Virus record (IMG/VR): IMGVR_UViG_3300044632_002154
Location: 1-28,874 of that record
Reading direction: 5' to 3' (one strand)
Source: a virus
DNA length: 28,874 bases
Positions within the stretch are counted from its first letter, which is position 1, and every line of letters starts with the position of its first letter. Below the pieces are notes generated by a model that did not search any database, was not told the origin of the DNA, and saw only the letters and a program-made list of their open reading frames with translations. Made by a program: the position numbers and the translations under genes. This document shows positions 8,677 to 14,896 of the stretch, one piece after another.

Positions 8677-9329
8677 TGAGCCTCTTATCAGACAATATAA
8701 TCAAGCTGGCAAAATCGCTTGAATTAAAGCGTCTGATCGAGGCTAAAAAAAAGTCGGATAATAACGACTATGCTGGTAAGAATAGAATACTAGCCGACCT
8801 CCTTCAAAAGAGTCCTAGGCAATTTAAAGTGGATTCTGAGTTAGAAAGCGGAAAGTATGTAGGCATAACCCACAAGCCTTCGGGGTTTCAAATTCACGCC
8901 CCCAGGATGCTTGTTCCTGTGGGAATAGAAAACACAATGAAAAAAGCAGAAAAACAAGAAAGGGTTAGGGTGATCATTCCCTATAAAGGACAATATTTGC
9001 TAGAGAGATTAGCAAACCCGCAGTGGAAAGATAACTTTGGGAAAAGGAGGTTTATTGGTGGCGGAATTGAAGGAAATGAAACTCCTCAGCAGGCAGCCAG
9101 CAGAGAGCTAATGGAGGAGCTAGGAGTTGCTGTCAAGCCTGGCAGGTTTAGATATGTAGGCGTAGACCCTGCCAGTGGCCATCATTACCTAAGATTACCA
9201 AAACACAATATTCAACCTGGTAGATATAAAGCATCTGTGGGTTCAGATCCGTTTATTCATCTTGAGCACGGATTGCCTCATGGCTCAGATTACATTGGCC
9301 CAGATATCAAAACATTAAAAAAACATTGA
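8676..9329 (+). CDS. Nudix hydrolase with N-terminal extension
   Basis: Nudix enzymes hydrolyse a nucleoside diphosphate linked to another moiety, using divalent metal. The 217-aa protein has a complete Nudix box, GX5EX7REUXEEXGU, at residues 129-151 (G129, E135, R143, E144, E147, E148, G150). An extension of about 95 residues, helical and basic at its start, precedes the domain and is unlike plain Nudix housekeeping enzymes. The segment ends with a His/Gly-rich tail. The start overlaps the stop of the small 49-aa gene. Phage Nudix proteins can act on mutagenic nucleotides, dinucleotide alarmones or caps; the substrate here is unknown. Confidence 0.9.
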   Translation: MSLLSDNIIKLAKSLELKRLIEAKKKSDNNDYAGKNRILADLLQKSPRQFKVDSELESGKYVGITHKPSGFQIHAPRMLVPVGIENTMKKAEKQERVRVIIPYKGQYLLERLANPQWKDNFGKRRFIGGGIEGNETPQQAASRELMEELGVAVKPGRFRYVGVDPASGHHYLRLPKHNIQPGRYKASVGSDPFIHLEHGLPHGSDYIGPDIKTLKKH

Positions 9330-9345
9330 TATTCGACATAGCTAT

Positions 9346-9354
9346 TGGCATAGT
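9346..9354 (+). promoter_or_regulatory. Extended -10-like box TGGCATAGT
   Basis: The sequence matches the TGGTATAAT/TGGTATAGT boxes found elsewhere in this window with one or two changes, and sits exactly eight bases before the ATG at 9363, the same spacing as at 8527. Confidence 0.4.
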
Positions 9355-9362
9355 CTAACCTT

Positions 9363-9542
9363 ATGAAGATAACTTCAGTAAAAGAAGTATTTAACGACCA
9401 TATAGAAGATATGAGTTTTGTCGTTGATAGCGCTCTTGGTAAGACTATGGCCAAAAGTATAAAAGACGCTTTAAGCCTTCGTAAAATTCTTAAAATTAAA
9501 AAAAATTATGATCATTGGACTGAAAGACGAGCAAATAAATAA
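9363..9542 (+). CDS. Small hypothetical protein, 59 aa
   Basis: ATG at 9363 opens 59 codons (MKITSVKEVFNDHIEDMSF to HWTERRANK) ending in TAA at 9540-9542. The protein looks helical with a basic second half. The frame overlaps the first 35 bases of the next gene. Support comes from the promoter-like box at the standard eight-base spacing and from an amino-acid profile that looks coding; against it is the long overlap. No family is recognised. Confidence 0.45.
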   Translation: MKITSVKEVFNDHIEDMSFVVDSALGKTMAKSIKDALSLRKILKIKKNYDHWTERRANK

Positions 9543-10119
9543 ACTGATCGACTACGGTAAAAAGTGGACAGACATAGGTCTCAGTACAGCTCCTGTGGAC
9601 ATTTTTAAAGCCATGGATAGCATCAAGCTGGCATATAAATATGCTGGCTTAGATTCTCCTAAAGTATTTCTGGGGCCTTTTAATAATCCGGTAGAATGCG
9701 CAAAAGCGCAGATCGTAGTTAAAAAACTTCCCAATAATACAGAATGGGAAAAGCTTCAAGTACTTGACATTATGGAAGGTACAGAGTTTTCTCCACAAGA
9801 AATAGAGGAAGCTATAGCCGAGCAAATGCACGGCTATCATGATAGCGAATGGTTGTGCTCATATGACTTTATAAAAGACATTAACGACGAACTGTTCGAA
9901 TTAGATACTCTTAAAGGACTAATGGCTGTAGCTGAAAATGTGGGATGGTGGGCAGCATACGATAAAGTTGCGTTTATTCAGGATAGACCTGAAGAGATTC
10001 ACTTTGATGAGAATGGTGAACTTCATAACGCTGACGGTCCAGCGATTAAATGGCGGGGAGAAGATAGAGGCTACGACATATATTGCATTCATGGAGAGCT
10101 GCAGCCTCCTCCAGCATAG
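9508..10119 (+). CDS. Hypothetical protein with DUF6745-like C-terminus
   Basis: This 203-aa protein is not firmly assigned. The segment FLGPFNNPVECAKAQ and the ending LHNADGPAIKWRGEDRGYDIYCIHG resemble DUF6745-type proteins, where a line such as 'H-x-x-DGPA-x-x-W' followed by a tyrosine-rich strand and HG is typical. The function of that family is unknown. The protein is acidic and looks soluble, with no signal peptide. The start lies in a long A-rich stretch without a Shine-Dalgarno; a downstream start cannot be excluded because 9363-9542 overlaps it. Confidence 0.6.
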   Translation: MIIGLKDEQINKLIDYGKKWTDIGLSTAPVDIFKAMDSIKLAYKYAGLDSPKVFLGPFNNPVECAKAQIVVKKLPNNTEWEKLQVLDIMEGTEFSPQEIEEAIAEQMHGYHDSEWLCSYDFIKDINDELFELDTLKGLMAVAENVGWWAAYDKVAFIQDRPEEIHFDENGELHNADGPAIKWRGEDRGYDIYCIHGELQPPPA

Positions 10120-10142
10120 ACCATATTGGTAGGGTCAACAAA

Positions 10143-10460
10143 ATGGTACTGGCAAAGCCTTTTGCCATACGTCTGACTGACGTTAAAAGGAACAAGTATA
10201 TTAACAACATGCACGACTATTCAGAAATCAGCAATTACGAAGATAGGGAAGAGTTTTGCGGATTAGCCGCGATTCAACAAAACTTAAACTGGGCGTTATC
10301 TCTTCCAGGCGATCCAGCTTTCAAAGAGCTTTGCACATTTGTGGAAAATACGCAGAGCTGCGAAGGCATCATTGAACAGATCCGTAAGGGTTACAATGAC
10401 CCAGACTCACTGGCGAAGATTAAATCTGCCGTCGAGTGTATGATAAAAGAGACCTCCTAG
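10143..10460 (+). CDS. Hypothetical protein, 105 aa
   Basis: I chose the ATG at 10143 rather than the in-frame ATG at 10083, because the latter lies inside the end of the previous gene and the first 20 residues it would add look non-native. The protein (MVLAKPFAIRLTDVKRNKY to VECMIKETS) is soluble-looking and contains the acidic stretch YSEISNYEDREEFCGLAAIQQN. It appears to be the last gene before an intrinsic terminator at 10469. No family is recognised. Confidence 0.55.
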   Translation: MVLAKPFAIRLTDVKRNKYINNMHDYSEISNYEDREEFCGLAAIQQNLNWALSLPGDPAFKELCTFVENTQSCEGIIEQIRKGYNDPDSLAKIKSAVECMIKETS

Positions 10461-10468
10461 TACGGAGC

Positions 10469-10496
10469 AAAAGGGCAGGTGCGGCTGCTCTTTTTT
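10469..10496 (+). terminator. Intrinsic terminator after 10460
   Basis: AAAAGGGCAG (10469-10478) pairs with CTGCTCTTTT (10485-10494) over ten pairs with one G-U, around a six-base loop, and runs into a T tract. The tract continues as TTTTTTAGCTATCAGACA, a tail shared with two other rightward terminators here. Confidence 0.8.
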
Positions 10497-10522
10497 AGCT
10501 ATCAGACATCTATTGCTTATAG

Positions 10523-10528
10523 TATAAT
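10523..10528 (+). promoter_or_regulatory. -10 box TATAAT for phoH
   Basis: A perfect TATAAT lies six bases before the ATG at 10535 and just after the terminator at 10469-10496. It lacks the TG extension. The expected start of transcription coincides with the start codon. Confidence 0.6.
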
Positions 10529-10534
10529 TGTTTT

Positions 10535-11311
10535 ATGGATAAATCTAAAGTTGCCTCGAAAAAGAAACCCAAGGATCAGCCAAGAAAAGACACTAGCCCA
10601 AAAGTATACCAGAGAGAAAAGATAGATTTTGATCTTCATATCAGAGAGTTACCCTGGACTGAAAAACAGAAGGCCCTTATAGAGCTTGGAGGAAGCAGAG
10701 ATTGCAGAATTATATTCCTGGCAGGTCCTGCAGGTAGCAGTAAAACCCTCAGCGCTGTACGTATAGGTTTGGAGCTCCTTAATCAAAAGAAGGTTAGCGA
10801 TCTTGTGTTTGTTAGAGCAGCTGTAGAAAGTGCTGACTCTAAACTAGGTTTTCTTCCTGGAGACATTGCAGGAAAATACGAACCTTACATGGGTCCGTTT
10901 GAAGACAAGATTGAAGAGCTTCTTCCTGCAGGTGAAGTCAAGCGTCTCAAGGGCGAGGGCAGGTTCATCTATCAGCCTATTAACTTTGTACGTGGCGCCA
11001 GCTGGACGGCTAGGTGTGTAATTATAGACGAATGTCAGAACATGACTATCAACGAGATTCAGACACTGCTTACTCGTATCGGCAAGTTTACCAGAATGAT
11101 TCTTTGCGCTGATAGTGCCCAGAGCGATCTGCCTAAAGCCAAACAAGGAGGCTTTGATAAGTGTTTGCATATGTTCAACACAGAACAAGCAGAAAAAATG
11201 GGCATCTATAGTTTGGCTTTTACTAACGAAGATATTATGCGTAGTGAGCTCTGCAAGTTCATTGTGCAGACATTTGAAGATAACCACAATATTTTACACC
11301 CTACCCATTAA
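10535..11311 (+). CDS. phoH: PhoH-like ATPase
   Basis: PhoH-family proteins are cytoplasmic P-loop ATPases widespread in phages; a role in RNA metabolism or phosphate stress has been proposed but their phage function is unproven. This 258-aa protein has Walker A GPAGSSKT at 64-71 (the usual glycine before K is serine) and Walker B VIIDECQN at 162-169, with DE at 165-166. A family-typical block FVRAAVESADSKLGFLPGD lies at 92-110. The first 30 residues are a basic, Lys/Pro-rich tail. Length is typical of phage PhoH. It starts a rightward unit with its own terminator upstream and a six-base gap from -10 box to ATG. Confidence 0.93.
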   Translation: MDKSKVASKKKPKDQPRKDTSPKVYQREKIDFDLHIRELPWTEKQKALIELGGSRDCRIIFLAGPAGSSKTLSAVRIGLELLNQKKVSDLVFVRAAVESADSKLGFLPGDIAGKYEPYMGPFEDKIEELLPAGEVKRLKGEGRFIYQPINFVRGASWTARCVIIDECQNMTINEIQTLLTRIGKFTRMILCADSAQSDLPKAKQGGFDKCLHMFNTEQAEKMGIYSLAFTNEDIMRSELCKFIVQTFEDNHNILHPTH

Positions 11312-11312
11312 C

Positions 11313-11414
11313 ATGAAGACACTTGCATATATTTTTATGGGCTTAGGTATAATTATTTCTAGCGCCGTAGGTACACTGGTAGCTTTAATTACGCTAATCA
11401 GAATATTTTTTTAA
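11313..11414 (+). CDS. Single-span small membrane protein, 33 aa
   Basis: ATG at 11313 opens 33 codons. After MKT the chain is almost entirely hydrophobic (YIFMGLGIIISSAVGTLVAL) and forms one membrane helix. The TAA stop shares its final A with the ATG of the next gene (TAATG at 11412-11416), which argues that it is translated. It follows phoH after one base. Small hydrophobic phage proteins of this kind can be holins or membrane anchors, but nothing here proves either. Confidence 0.55.
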   Translation: MKTLAYIFMGLGIIISSAVGTLVALITLIRIFF

Positions 11415-12025
11415 TGAAAAAAGATCTGTGTATATTTGCGATATTTGCATTCATTTGCCTAAGCGATATCTTTCCAGGGCAACATGAAGACGATTCGTAT
11501 ATTATACGCAGAATATATTTGGATGTACTGGGTGTAGTACCTTTGCCTCACGAAATAGACTGGTATTGCGTCTATAATGATAATGGCTATAATATGGCCA
11601 TAGAATGGGTATTATCCAGACCTAGAGATAAATGGACTCAAGGCTGGGAAAACATGAACGAAGAAGACGTTCGGAAAACTTTGGCTTCTCAAAGTTACAA
11701 AAATTTTAAAAAAATGCCTTTGAGTAGAGAGCAATTAAATAAGCAGTTATGCTATTTGGCGGGAGAAGAATATACTGACGATTATGCTAGTGTTTTGAGA
11801 GCTAGAGGCAAATTAATTAAATATGCGCTGGAAGCTACAGACAGCGAGGTGGATGCTATAGACCACTTAGCATATCAGCTGATGAGCAGAGTTACCAATA
11901 TAAATGAAGCTAATTATCTTAAAGGAAAACTAAAAGATTATAAGCAAACAATTAAAAACGAACAGCTCGCCTGGGAATGTGTCCTAGACGAGCTGTTGGG
12001 TTTTGAGGATGTTAGAAATAGATAG
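11414..12025 (+). CDS. Hypothetical exported or membrane-anchored protein
   Basis: The 203-aa protein starts MKKDLCIFAIFAFICLSDIFPG, which looks like a signal peptide or N-terminal anchor. The following block IIRRIYLDVLGVVPLPHEIDWY, then NMAIEWVLSRPRDKW, recalls the start of DUF1549/planctomycete-type domains ('RR-x-YLD-x-x-G-x-x-P-x-x-x-EI'), but the match is short and should not be read as a family assignment. The rest is helical and acidic. It is translationally coupled to the 33-aa membrane peptide and ends one base from a convergent gene, with no terminator hairpin visible between them. Confidence 0.6.
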   Translation: MKKDLCIFAIFAFICLSDIFPGQHEDDSYIIRRIYLDVLGVVPLPHEIDWYCVYNDNGYNMAIEWVLSRPRDKWTQGWENMNEEDVRKTLASQSYKNFKKMPLSREQLNKQLCYLAGEEYTDDYASVLRARGKLIKYALEATDSEVDAIDHLAYQLMSRVTNINEANYLKGKLKDYKQTIKNEQLAWECVLDELLGFEDVRNR

Positions 12026-12026
12026 T

Positions 12027-12260
12027 CTATGCGTAAGCTAAAAGACTGTTAGGATTCTTCATATCTAGAATACCGTGAGCATTATACAAAATCACAGGTT
12101 TAATATTATTAGCTTTTGATTGTACAGTACCTGGAATTTCTGTAGGAAGAGAAGTTTTTGGTAATGAGTCAGATACATTGACAACTGCAGCTACTAGAGG
12201 CTGTACAGCCATATAATTACTTACTTGAGGGGAGGTTATAGCGATAGGTGGGATAGACAT
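12027..12260 (-). CDS. Small hypothetical protein, 77 aa
   Basis: This protein (MSIPPIAITSPQVSNYM to NPNSLLAYA) is Pro/Ser/Val-rich, without charge clusters, and looks like a small virion-type or extended peptide. No family is recognised. Its promoter is the best -35/-10 pair in the window (TTGACG, 16 bases, TAATAT), with only six bases between the -10 box and the ATG. It can therefore be made separately from the frameshift gene that ends at 12299. Confidence 0.55.
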   Translation of the reverse strand: MSIPPIAITSPQVSNYMAVQPLVAAVVNVSDSLPKTSLPTEIPGTVQSKANNIKPVILYNAHGILDMKNPNSLLAYA

Positions 12261-12266
12261 AGCGTT

Positions 12267-12294
12267 ATATTAGCAGATATCAACCTACCGTCAA
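12267..12294 (-). promoter_or_regulatory. Promoter TTGACG-N16-TAATAT for 12260
   Basis: On the minus strand, TTGACG (12294-12289) and TAATAT (12272-12267) are separated by 16 bases, with six bases to the ATG at 12260. It lies between the stop at 12299 and the downstream start, giving an independent leaderless-type message. Confidence 0.6.
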
Positions 12295-12298
12295 TATA

Positions 12299-12619
12299 CT
12301 AGCTGTTAATTATAGAATTACTGGGACCGCTTATCTTTCCTCTTCTCTTTCTCTCTTCTTTTATTTTAGCTAGTTCTATTGGAGATAAAAAATGTTCTAG
12401 AGAGCTGTTATCAATACTTGCATCCAAGTCTACAAGTATCTCTTTAACTTCGCTTACTGGAGTACCGCTCACAGGATCAGCCTGATAAAATTGCACTTTT
12501 TCTTTTTCAGTGTCTGGGATTATTCTGCGTTGTGCAATTTCTTCAGGGTCTTTTTCAACTTTTATAACTATTTCTTCATGATCTGTTTTTTCTAGTTGAG
12601 GAGCAGGCTCAGGTTCTAC
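12299..12619 (-). CDS. -1 frame extension of the membrane/coiled-coil protein
   Basis: From the A9 run at 12620-12628 a second frame stays open for 106 codons (VEPEPAPQLEKTDHEEIVIK to GPSNSIINS). It has no ATG and no usable start before a mid-frame GTG at 12496. The composition is acidic, Pro/Glu/Lys-rich and looks coding. The simplest reading is that ribosomes on the upstream gene slip -1 at A AAA AAG and add this tail, giving a protein of about 403 aa. Alternatives are an independent 65-aa protein from the GTG, or a sequencing error in the A run that would make one continuous gene. Confidence 0.6.
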   Translation of the reverse strand, partial: VEPEPAPQLEKTDHEEIVIKVEKDPEEIAQRRIIPDTEKEKVQFYQADPVSGTPVSEVKEILVDLDASIDNSSLEHFLSPIELAKIKEERKRRGKISGPSNSIINS

Positions 12620-12630
12620 TTTTTTTTTAC
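12616..12630 (-). other. Putative -1 frameshift site, A AAA AAG
   Basis: In the zero frame the minus strand reads GTA AAA AAA AAG TAG. The last seven bases before the stop, A AAA AAG, are the slippery heptamer of bacterial dnaX. A -1 slip changes the next codon from TAG to GTA and enters the long open extension. No strong downstream stem is evident: only a weak GAGC/GCTC pairing follows. Confidence 0.6.
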
Positions 12631-13509
12631 ACTCTCAGATTCACTATGCTGGATATCGTAACCTTGCGGGGTATCTTGCGGGGAAACTTGCTGGGTCTTA
12701 ATCCCGTCGAATTCTACAGGTTTAAGTCTGGAGATATATTCTAACTCTTCTTCTTTTTTCCTTTCTCTTCTAGCTTCTAGCAACTTATTCCAGGCCAAGA
12801 CCAAAGTGACTGCAAGAGGGTCAAACACAAAGATCAGAGCAAAGATAAAATATCTCACTGCTTCATCTACAGTAGATCCTGTGGCAGCAGCAATAAACTT
12901 AAATGACCCCACATCTGTAGTAGTATTCATACCTATCTTTAATTCAGATATATCTTTCTCAATTTCAATGATTCTTTCTCTGTCTTTAGCCAGGGATTCT
13001 TCTTTCTGTTTAATCTCGAGATTGGCTTCTTCGATAGCCTTGTATGCCTGCTCTCTAGGAGCTTTATAGTTGCCGGCATCTTTGACTCGCTGCTCCTGAT
13101 CTTGTCTCAGCGTGGTGAGACTTTTGATTCGTTCGCTATGTTCGGCTACACCTGTTTCGATGGCTGTCTTTTCTGTGGTCAATGCTTCAATCTTACTTTC
13201 AAAAGTACCTACAGTAGCAGAATGCACCTGATAGGCTCCTGTGAGGAAGCCGAAGATGCCTAGACTGGTAACTCCCATAAGAGTGAGTACAGCAATACAA
13301 AGATATGTCTTCAGCAGGAAGCTGATATGCTTCCAATAGGTATGCAGGAAACTGGCTGCGACCAGCTTACCTATCTCAAGGCTGCTGGCCATAATCCCGA
13401 TTGCCAGGCTGCTTCCAGAGAACAGAACAATAAGCCCCTTGATACTGAAGAAGGCTGCGCACCCAGCCACAAACAAAGCACTAAAAGCGACAAGTATAAT
13501 GAATAGCAT
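12616..13509 (-). CDS. Four-helix membrane protein with periplasmic or cytosolic coiled coil
   Basis: The 297-aa zero-frame product has three N-terminal hydrophobic helices (about 3-30, 34-54 and 64-91). A long charged heptad-type coiled coil follows (about 100-200, ending in KEESLAKDRERIIEIEKDISELK), then a fourth helix near 220-246 (FIFALIFVFDPLAVTLVLAW) and a basic/acidic tail. It resembles membrane proteins I have seen in marine and environmental phages, but no function is known. The layout suggests an inner-membrane sensor or scaffold. The TATAAT six bases upstream implies a leaderless message, and its -35 region holds a 16-bp palindrome. The tail ends at a slippery site. Confidence 0.7.
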   Translation of the reverse strand: MLFIILVAFSALFVAGCAAFFSIKGLIVLFSGSSLAIGIMASSLEIGKLVAASFLHTYWKHISFLLKTYLCIAVLTLMGVTSLGIFGFLTGAYQVHSATVGTFESKIEALTTEKTAIETGVAEHSERIKSLTTLRQDQEQRVKDAGNYKAPREQAYKAIEEANLEIKQKEESLAKDRERIIEIEKDISELKIGMNTTTDVGSFKFIAAATGSTVDEAVRYFIFALIFVFDPLAVTLVLAWNKLLEARRERKKEEELEYISRLKPVEFDGIKTQQVSPQDTPQGYDIQHSESESVKKK

Positions 13510-13515
13510 ACTCTT

Positions 13516-13521
13516 ATTATA
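13516..13521 (-). promoter_or_regulatory. -10 box TATAAT for the membrane/coiled-coil gene
   Basis: Minus-strand TATAAT (13521-13516) is six bases before the ATG at 13509. The expected -35 position (about 13539-13544) falls in the centre of the palindrome at 13535-13550. Confidence 0.6.
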
Positions 13522-13534
13522 ATACTATTATTTT

Positions 13535-13550
13535 TTAGTGTATACACTAA
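13535..13550. promoter_or_regulatory. 16-bp perfect palindrome TTAGTGTATACACTAA, candidate operator
   Basis: The sequence is a perfect dyad without a loop, better suited to a dimeric DNA-binding protein than to an RNA hairpin. It covers the -35 region of the minus-strand promoter at 13516-13521. No regulator gene is evident in the window. Confidence 0.5.
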
Positions 13551-13602
13551 ATACACCTTCCCTGAAGCTTGCCTCTCACCACAGCATAATTAATAGGTTT
13601 TA

Positions 13603-13636
13603 TGGTATAATATTATGAAGGCTAGTTAGCCTTTTT
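13603..13636 (+). promoter_or_regulatory. Extended -10 promoter with 5' hairpin, copy 1
   Basis: TGGTATAAT (13603-13611) is followed at the predicted start of the message by AAGGCTA-GT-TAGCCTT (13618-13633) and a T run. The same block recurs at 15655-15688 with a different loop. The hairpin could protect the 5' end, pause polymerase or act as an early attenuator. The coding start follows at 13651. Confidence 0.65.
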
Positions 13637-13650
13637 ATTAAACTACAAAA

Positions 13651-13986
13651 ATGAAAATATCGAATAAAGTAGCAATGGTCGTATGTAAGGAGTACAAGAC
13701 GTTCCAAAACGTCTTTGATACGGGAGATTATGAAGACGTTATAAGCTATCATGAAGCTGCAGATCTCCCTATTGAGGAGATGACGAACATGATGAATCAT
13801 CTGAAGAGGCATATTAAAGTTGTCTCTAAACCAGACGAGGTTGATCAACTTGTGGTAATACTGGATGATTACTATTATCCTAAAATGGCACCACTAGTGA
13901 ACCTCACACCAGAAATGGGTCCAGTGACTTTTGGTCGTTGGAACAGCAAGAAAAAGAGGTTTGTTAAAACAGGCTATTTAGCATAA
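13651..13986 (+). CDS. Hypothetical protein, 111 aa, monocistronic
   Basis: This protein (MKISNKVAMVVCKEYKTFQN to KRFVKTGYLA) has an acidic middle and the segment DQLVVILDDYYYPKMAPLVNLTPEMG. No domain is recognised; it looks soluble and globular. It is a one-gene unit with its own promoter, 5' hairpin and intrinsic terminator. Such self-contained cassettes in phages are often late additions expressed independently of the main programme, but nothing here shows its role. Confidence 0.65.
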   Translation: MKISNKVAMVVCKEYKTFQNVFDTGDYEDVISYHEAADLPIEEMTNMMNHLKRHIKVVSKPDEVDQLVVILDDYYYPKMAPLVNLTPEMGPVTFGRWNSKKKRFVKTGYLA

Positions 13987-13990
13987 CCCT

Positions 13991-14032
13991 AAAGAGCGCA
14001 CCGGGCAGTACCTATTACTGTCGCTCTTTTTT
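13991..14032 (+). terminator. Intrinsic terminator after 13986
   Basis: AAAGAGCG (13991-13998) pairs with CGCTCTTT (14022-14029), with an inner CAGTA/TACTG helix (14006-14010 and 14016-14020). A T run and TTTTTTAGCTACCAGTCA follow, nearly the same tail as at 10491. Confidence 0.8.
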
Positions 14033-14080
14033 AGCTACCAGTCATTCTCTATACCCCCCCTGTGTAACTAACTAGTCTTG

Positions 14081-14089
14081 TGGTATAGT
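14081..14089 (+). promoter_or_regulatory. Extended -10 promoter TGGTATAGT of the structured RNA
   Basis: It has TGn at 14081-14083 and TATAGT at 14084-14089, the same form as the protein-gene promoters. Transcription should start near 14096. No start codon with a plausible reading frame follows for over 300 bases. Confidence 0.6.
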
Positions 14090-14095
14090 AATTTG

Positions 14096-14450
14096 AATCG
14101 TAGGTTTATAGCTATAGGCTGATAGAAGCGTACCCTTGACATACATACATTTGAATATGCAGGTACGGGCATATTCAACACTGTCTTATACACAGTACAC
14201 TCGCCGAAGTTGCAGCTAGGGAACTACGGCTACAGTTAAACAACTCAACAAACCTACGAGGCGAGCGTAGAGAGGTTGAGAGTGTTCTGTAGTCATGAAA
14301 AGGGCTGAAATGCTTGCCTAGCTAAAGATGGAGCTGCCAAGACTCATCTAAAAACCCGGACTAGTGGCAACAATCACTATGGGCTAAAATCTCCAACCGC
14401 TGAGTGCGGCAATGGAGTAAAAGACTATCCTAACCGATAGTCTTTTTTTA
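14096..14450 (+). ncRNA. Large structured noncoding RNA, about 355 nt, unrecognised class
   Basis: This region has a promoter, a terminator and no credible reading frame, but many complementary segments. Helices seen: TTGAATATGC/GCATATTCAA (14151-14160, 14169-14178); ACTGT/ACAGT (14180-14184, 14192-14196); AGTTG/CAACT (14208-14212, 14241-14245); CTCAAC/GTTGAG (14244-14249, 14275-14280) enclosing CTACG/CGTAG; CTTG-AGCT/AGCT-CAAG (about 14313-14340); CCC-TAGTG/CACTA-GGG (about 14355-14383); CTCCA-CCGC/GCGG-TGGAG (14391-14417); and the terminator stem. Two hairpin loops can pair with upstream segments: GGTACG (14162-14167) with CGTACC (14129-14134), and GGCGAG (14260-14265) with CTCGCC (14200-14205), forming pseudoknots. 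AACACT/AGTGTT (14177-14182, 14281-14286) could close the central domain. It lacks a tRNA-like T arm and CCA end, and the RNase P and group I core sequences. The ends are estimates. Confidence 0.7.
14419..14449 (+). terminator. Intrinsic terminator of the structured RNA
   Basis: AAAAGACTATC (14419-14429) pairs perfectly with GATAGTCTTTT (14436-14446) around ctaacc and leads into a seven-T run. It is followed by AGCTATCAGACA, the shared tail. Confidence 0.85.
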
Positions 14451-14470
14451 GCTATCAGACAAAAAGGAAA

Positions 14471-14496
14471 GCTGGCCTGGATTTCTCCAGACCAGC
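14471..14496 (-). terminator. Minus-strand terminator for the gene at 14529
   Basis: Read on the minus strand, GCTGGTCTGG (14496-14487) pairs with CCAGGCCAGC (14480-14471) with one G-U pair and a six-base loop. It is followed by a T-rich stretch (TTTCCTTTTTG). The same stem has a C-A mismatch on the plus strand, which supports leftward use. Confidence 0.7.
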
Positions 14497-14528
14497 CGTC
14501 TCGTTCGCAACAACACAACACTAATCTA

Positions 14529-14795
14529 TCAATTAATACCAATTACCGGGTTAACGATTTCTAAATGCAATGTAGGAAAGCCTAGCTCTGGATCATAGTC
14601 AAGTCTAGCTCTAACTACTCCATCAATTTCTGTTTTTTCTGCTCCTGTACTGACAAACACTTTTGTAAGTTCTGTATGCTGCGCTGGAACAAACAATACG
14701 TTACTGTTCTTGAGTGTTTCTTGCGGCTGGAATGGTTGCCCTGTTATCAAAGCATTGCTGGTTTCTGTCTGGTTATTTAATTCTGTGTCTTGCAT
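14529..14795 (-). CDS. Hypothetical protein, 88 aa
   Basis: The N-terminal third is Gln/Asn/Thr-rich (MQDTELNNQTETSNALITGQ). The rest forms short beta-type stretches (VLFVPAQHTELTKVFVSTG, then ARLDYDPELGFPTLHLEIVNP), suggestive of a small structural or accessory domain. No family is recognised. It is followed by its own terminator and preceded by 101 bases without a gene. That spacer has one weak hairpin, GACAG/CTGTC at 14884-14898, over the stop of the upstream gene. Confidence 0.55.
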   Translation of the reverse strand: MQDTELNNQTETSNALITGQPFQPQETLKNSNVLFVPAQHTELTKVFVSTGAEKTEIDGVVRARLDYDPELGFPTLHLEIVNPVIGIN

Positions 14796-14896
14796 AGGAT
14801 TTATGTTTGTTAAATTAACGCTATCTGCTGCAGGAATATAAGCAAGCGGTTATTTGTTTAATTCTTCAGCTTTATTAAATGTAGACAGTCAGGCTG

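Noticed and set aside
10083-10142. Longer N-terminus for the 105-aa protein
   Set aside because: It overlaps the end of the preceding gene and encodes a Ser/Ala stretch unlike the rest; the ATG at 10143 is preferred.
10844-11287. Minus-strand frame of 147 aa
   Set aside because: It lies fully inside phoH on the opposite strand; phoH has complete motifs and a promoter.
12299-12496. Stand-alone 65-aa gene from a GTG start
   Set aside because: The same frame is open upstream for 41 more codons to the A run with coding-like composition, so a frameshift tail explains it better; it remains an alternative.
13615-13629. Leader peptide ATG AAG GCT AGT TAG (and ATG AAG GCT AAG TAG at 15667)
   Set aside because: The ATG sits at most three bases after the -10 box and would lie upstream of or at the transcription start, so it should not be in the message.
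14096-14450. tmRNA, RNase P RNA or group I intron
   Set aside because: There is no T-arm sequence, CCA end or tag reading frame for tmRNA, no RNase P conserved core, and no group I core sequences; it also has its own promoter and terminator between unrelated genes.
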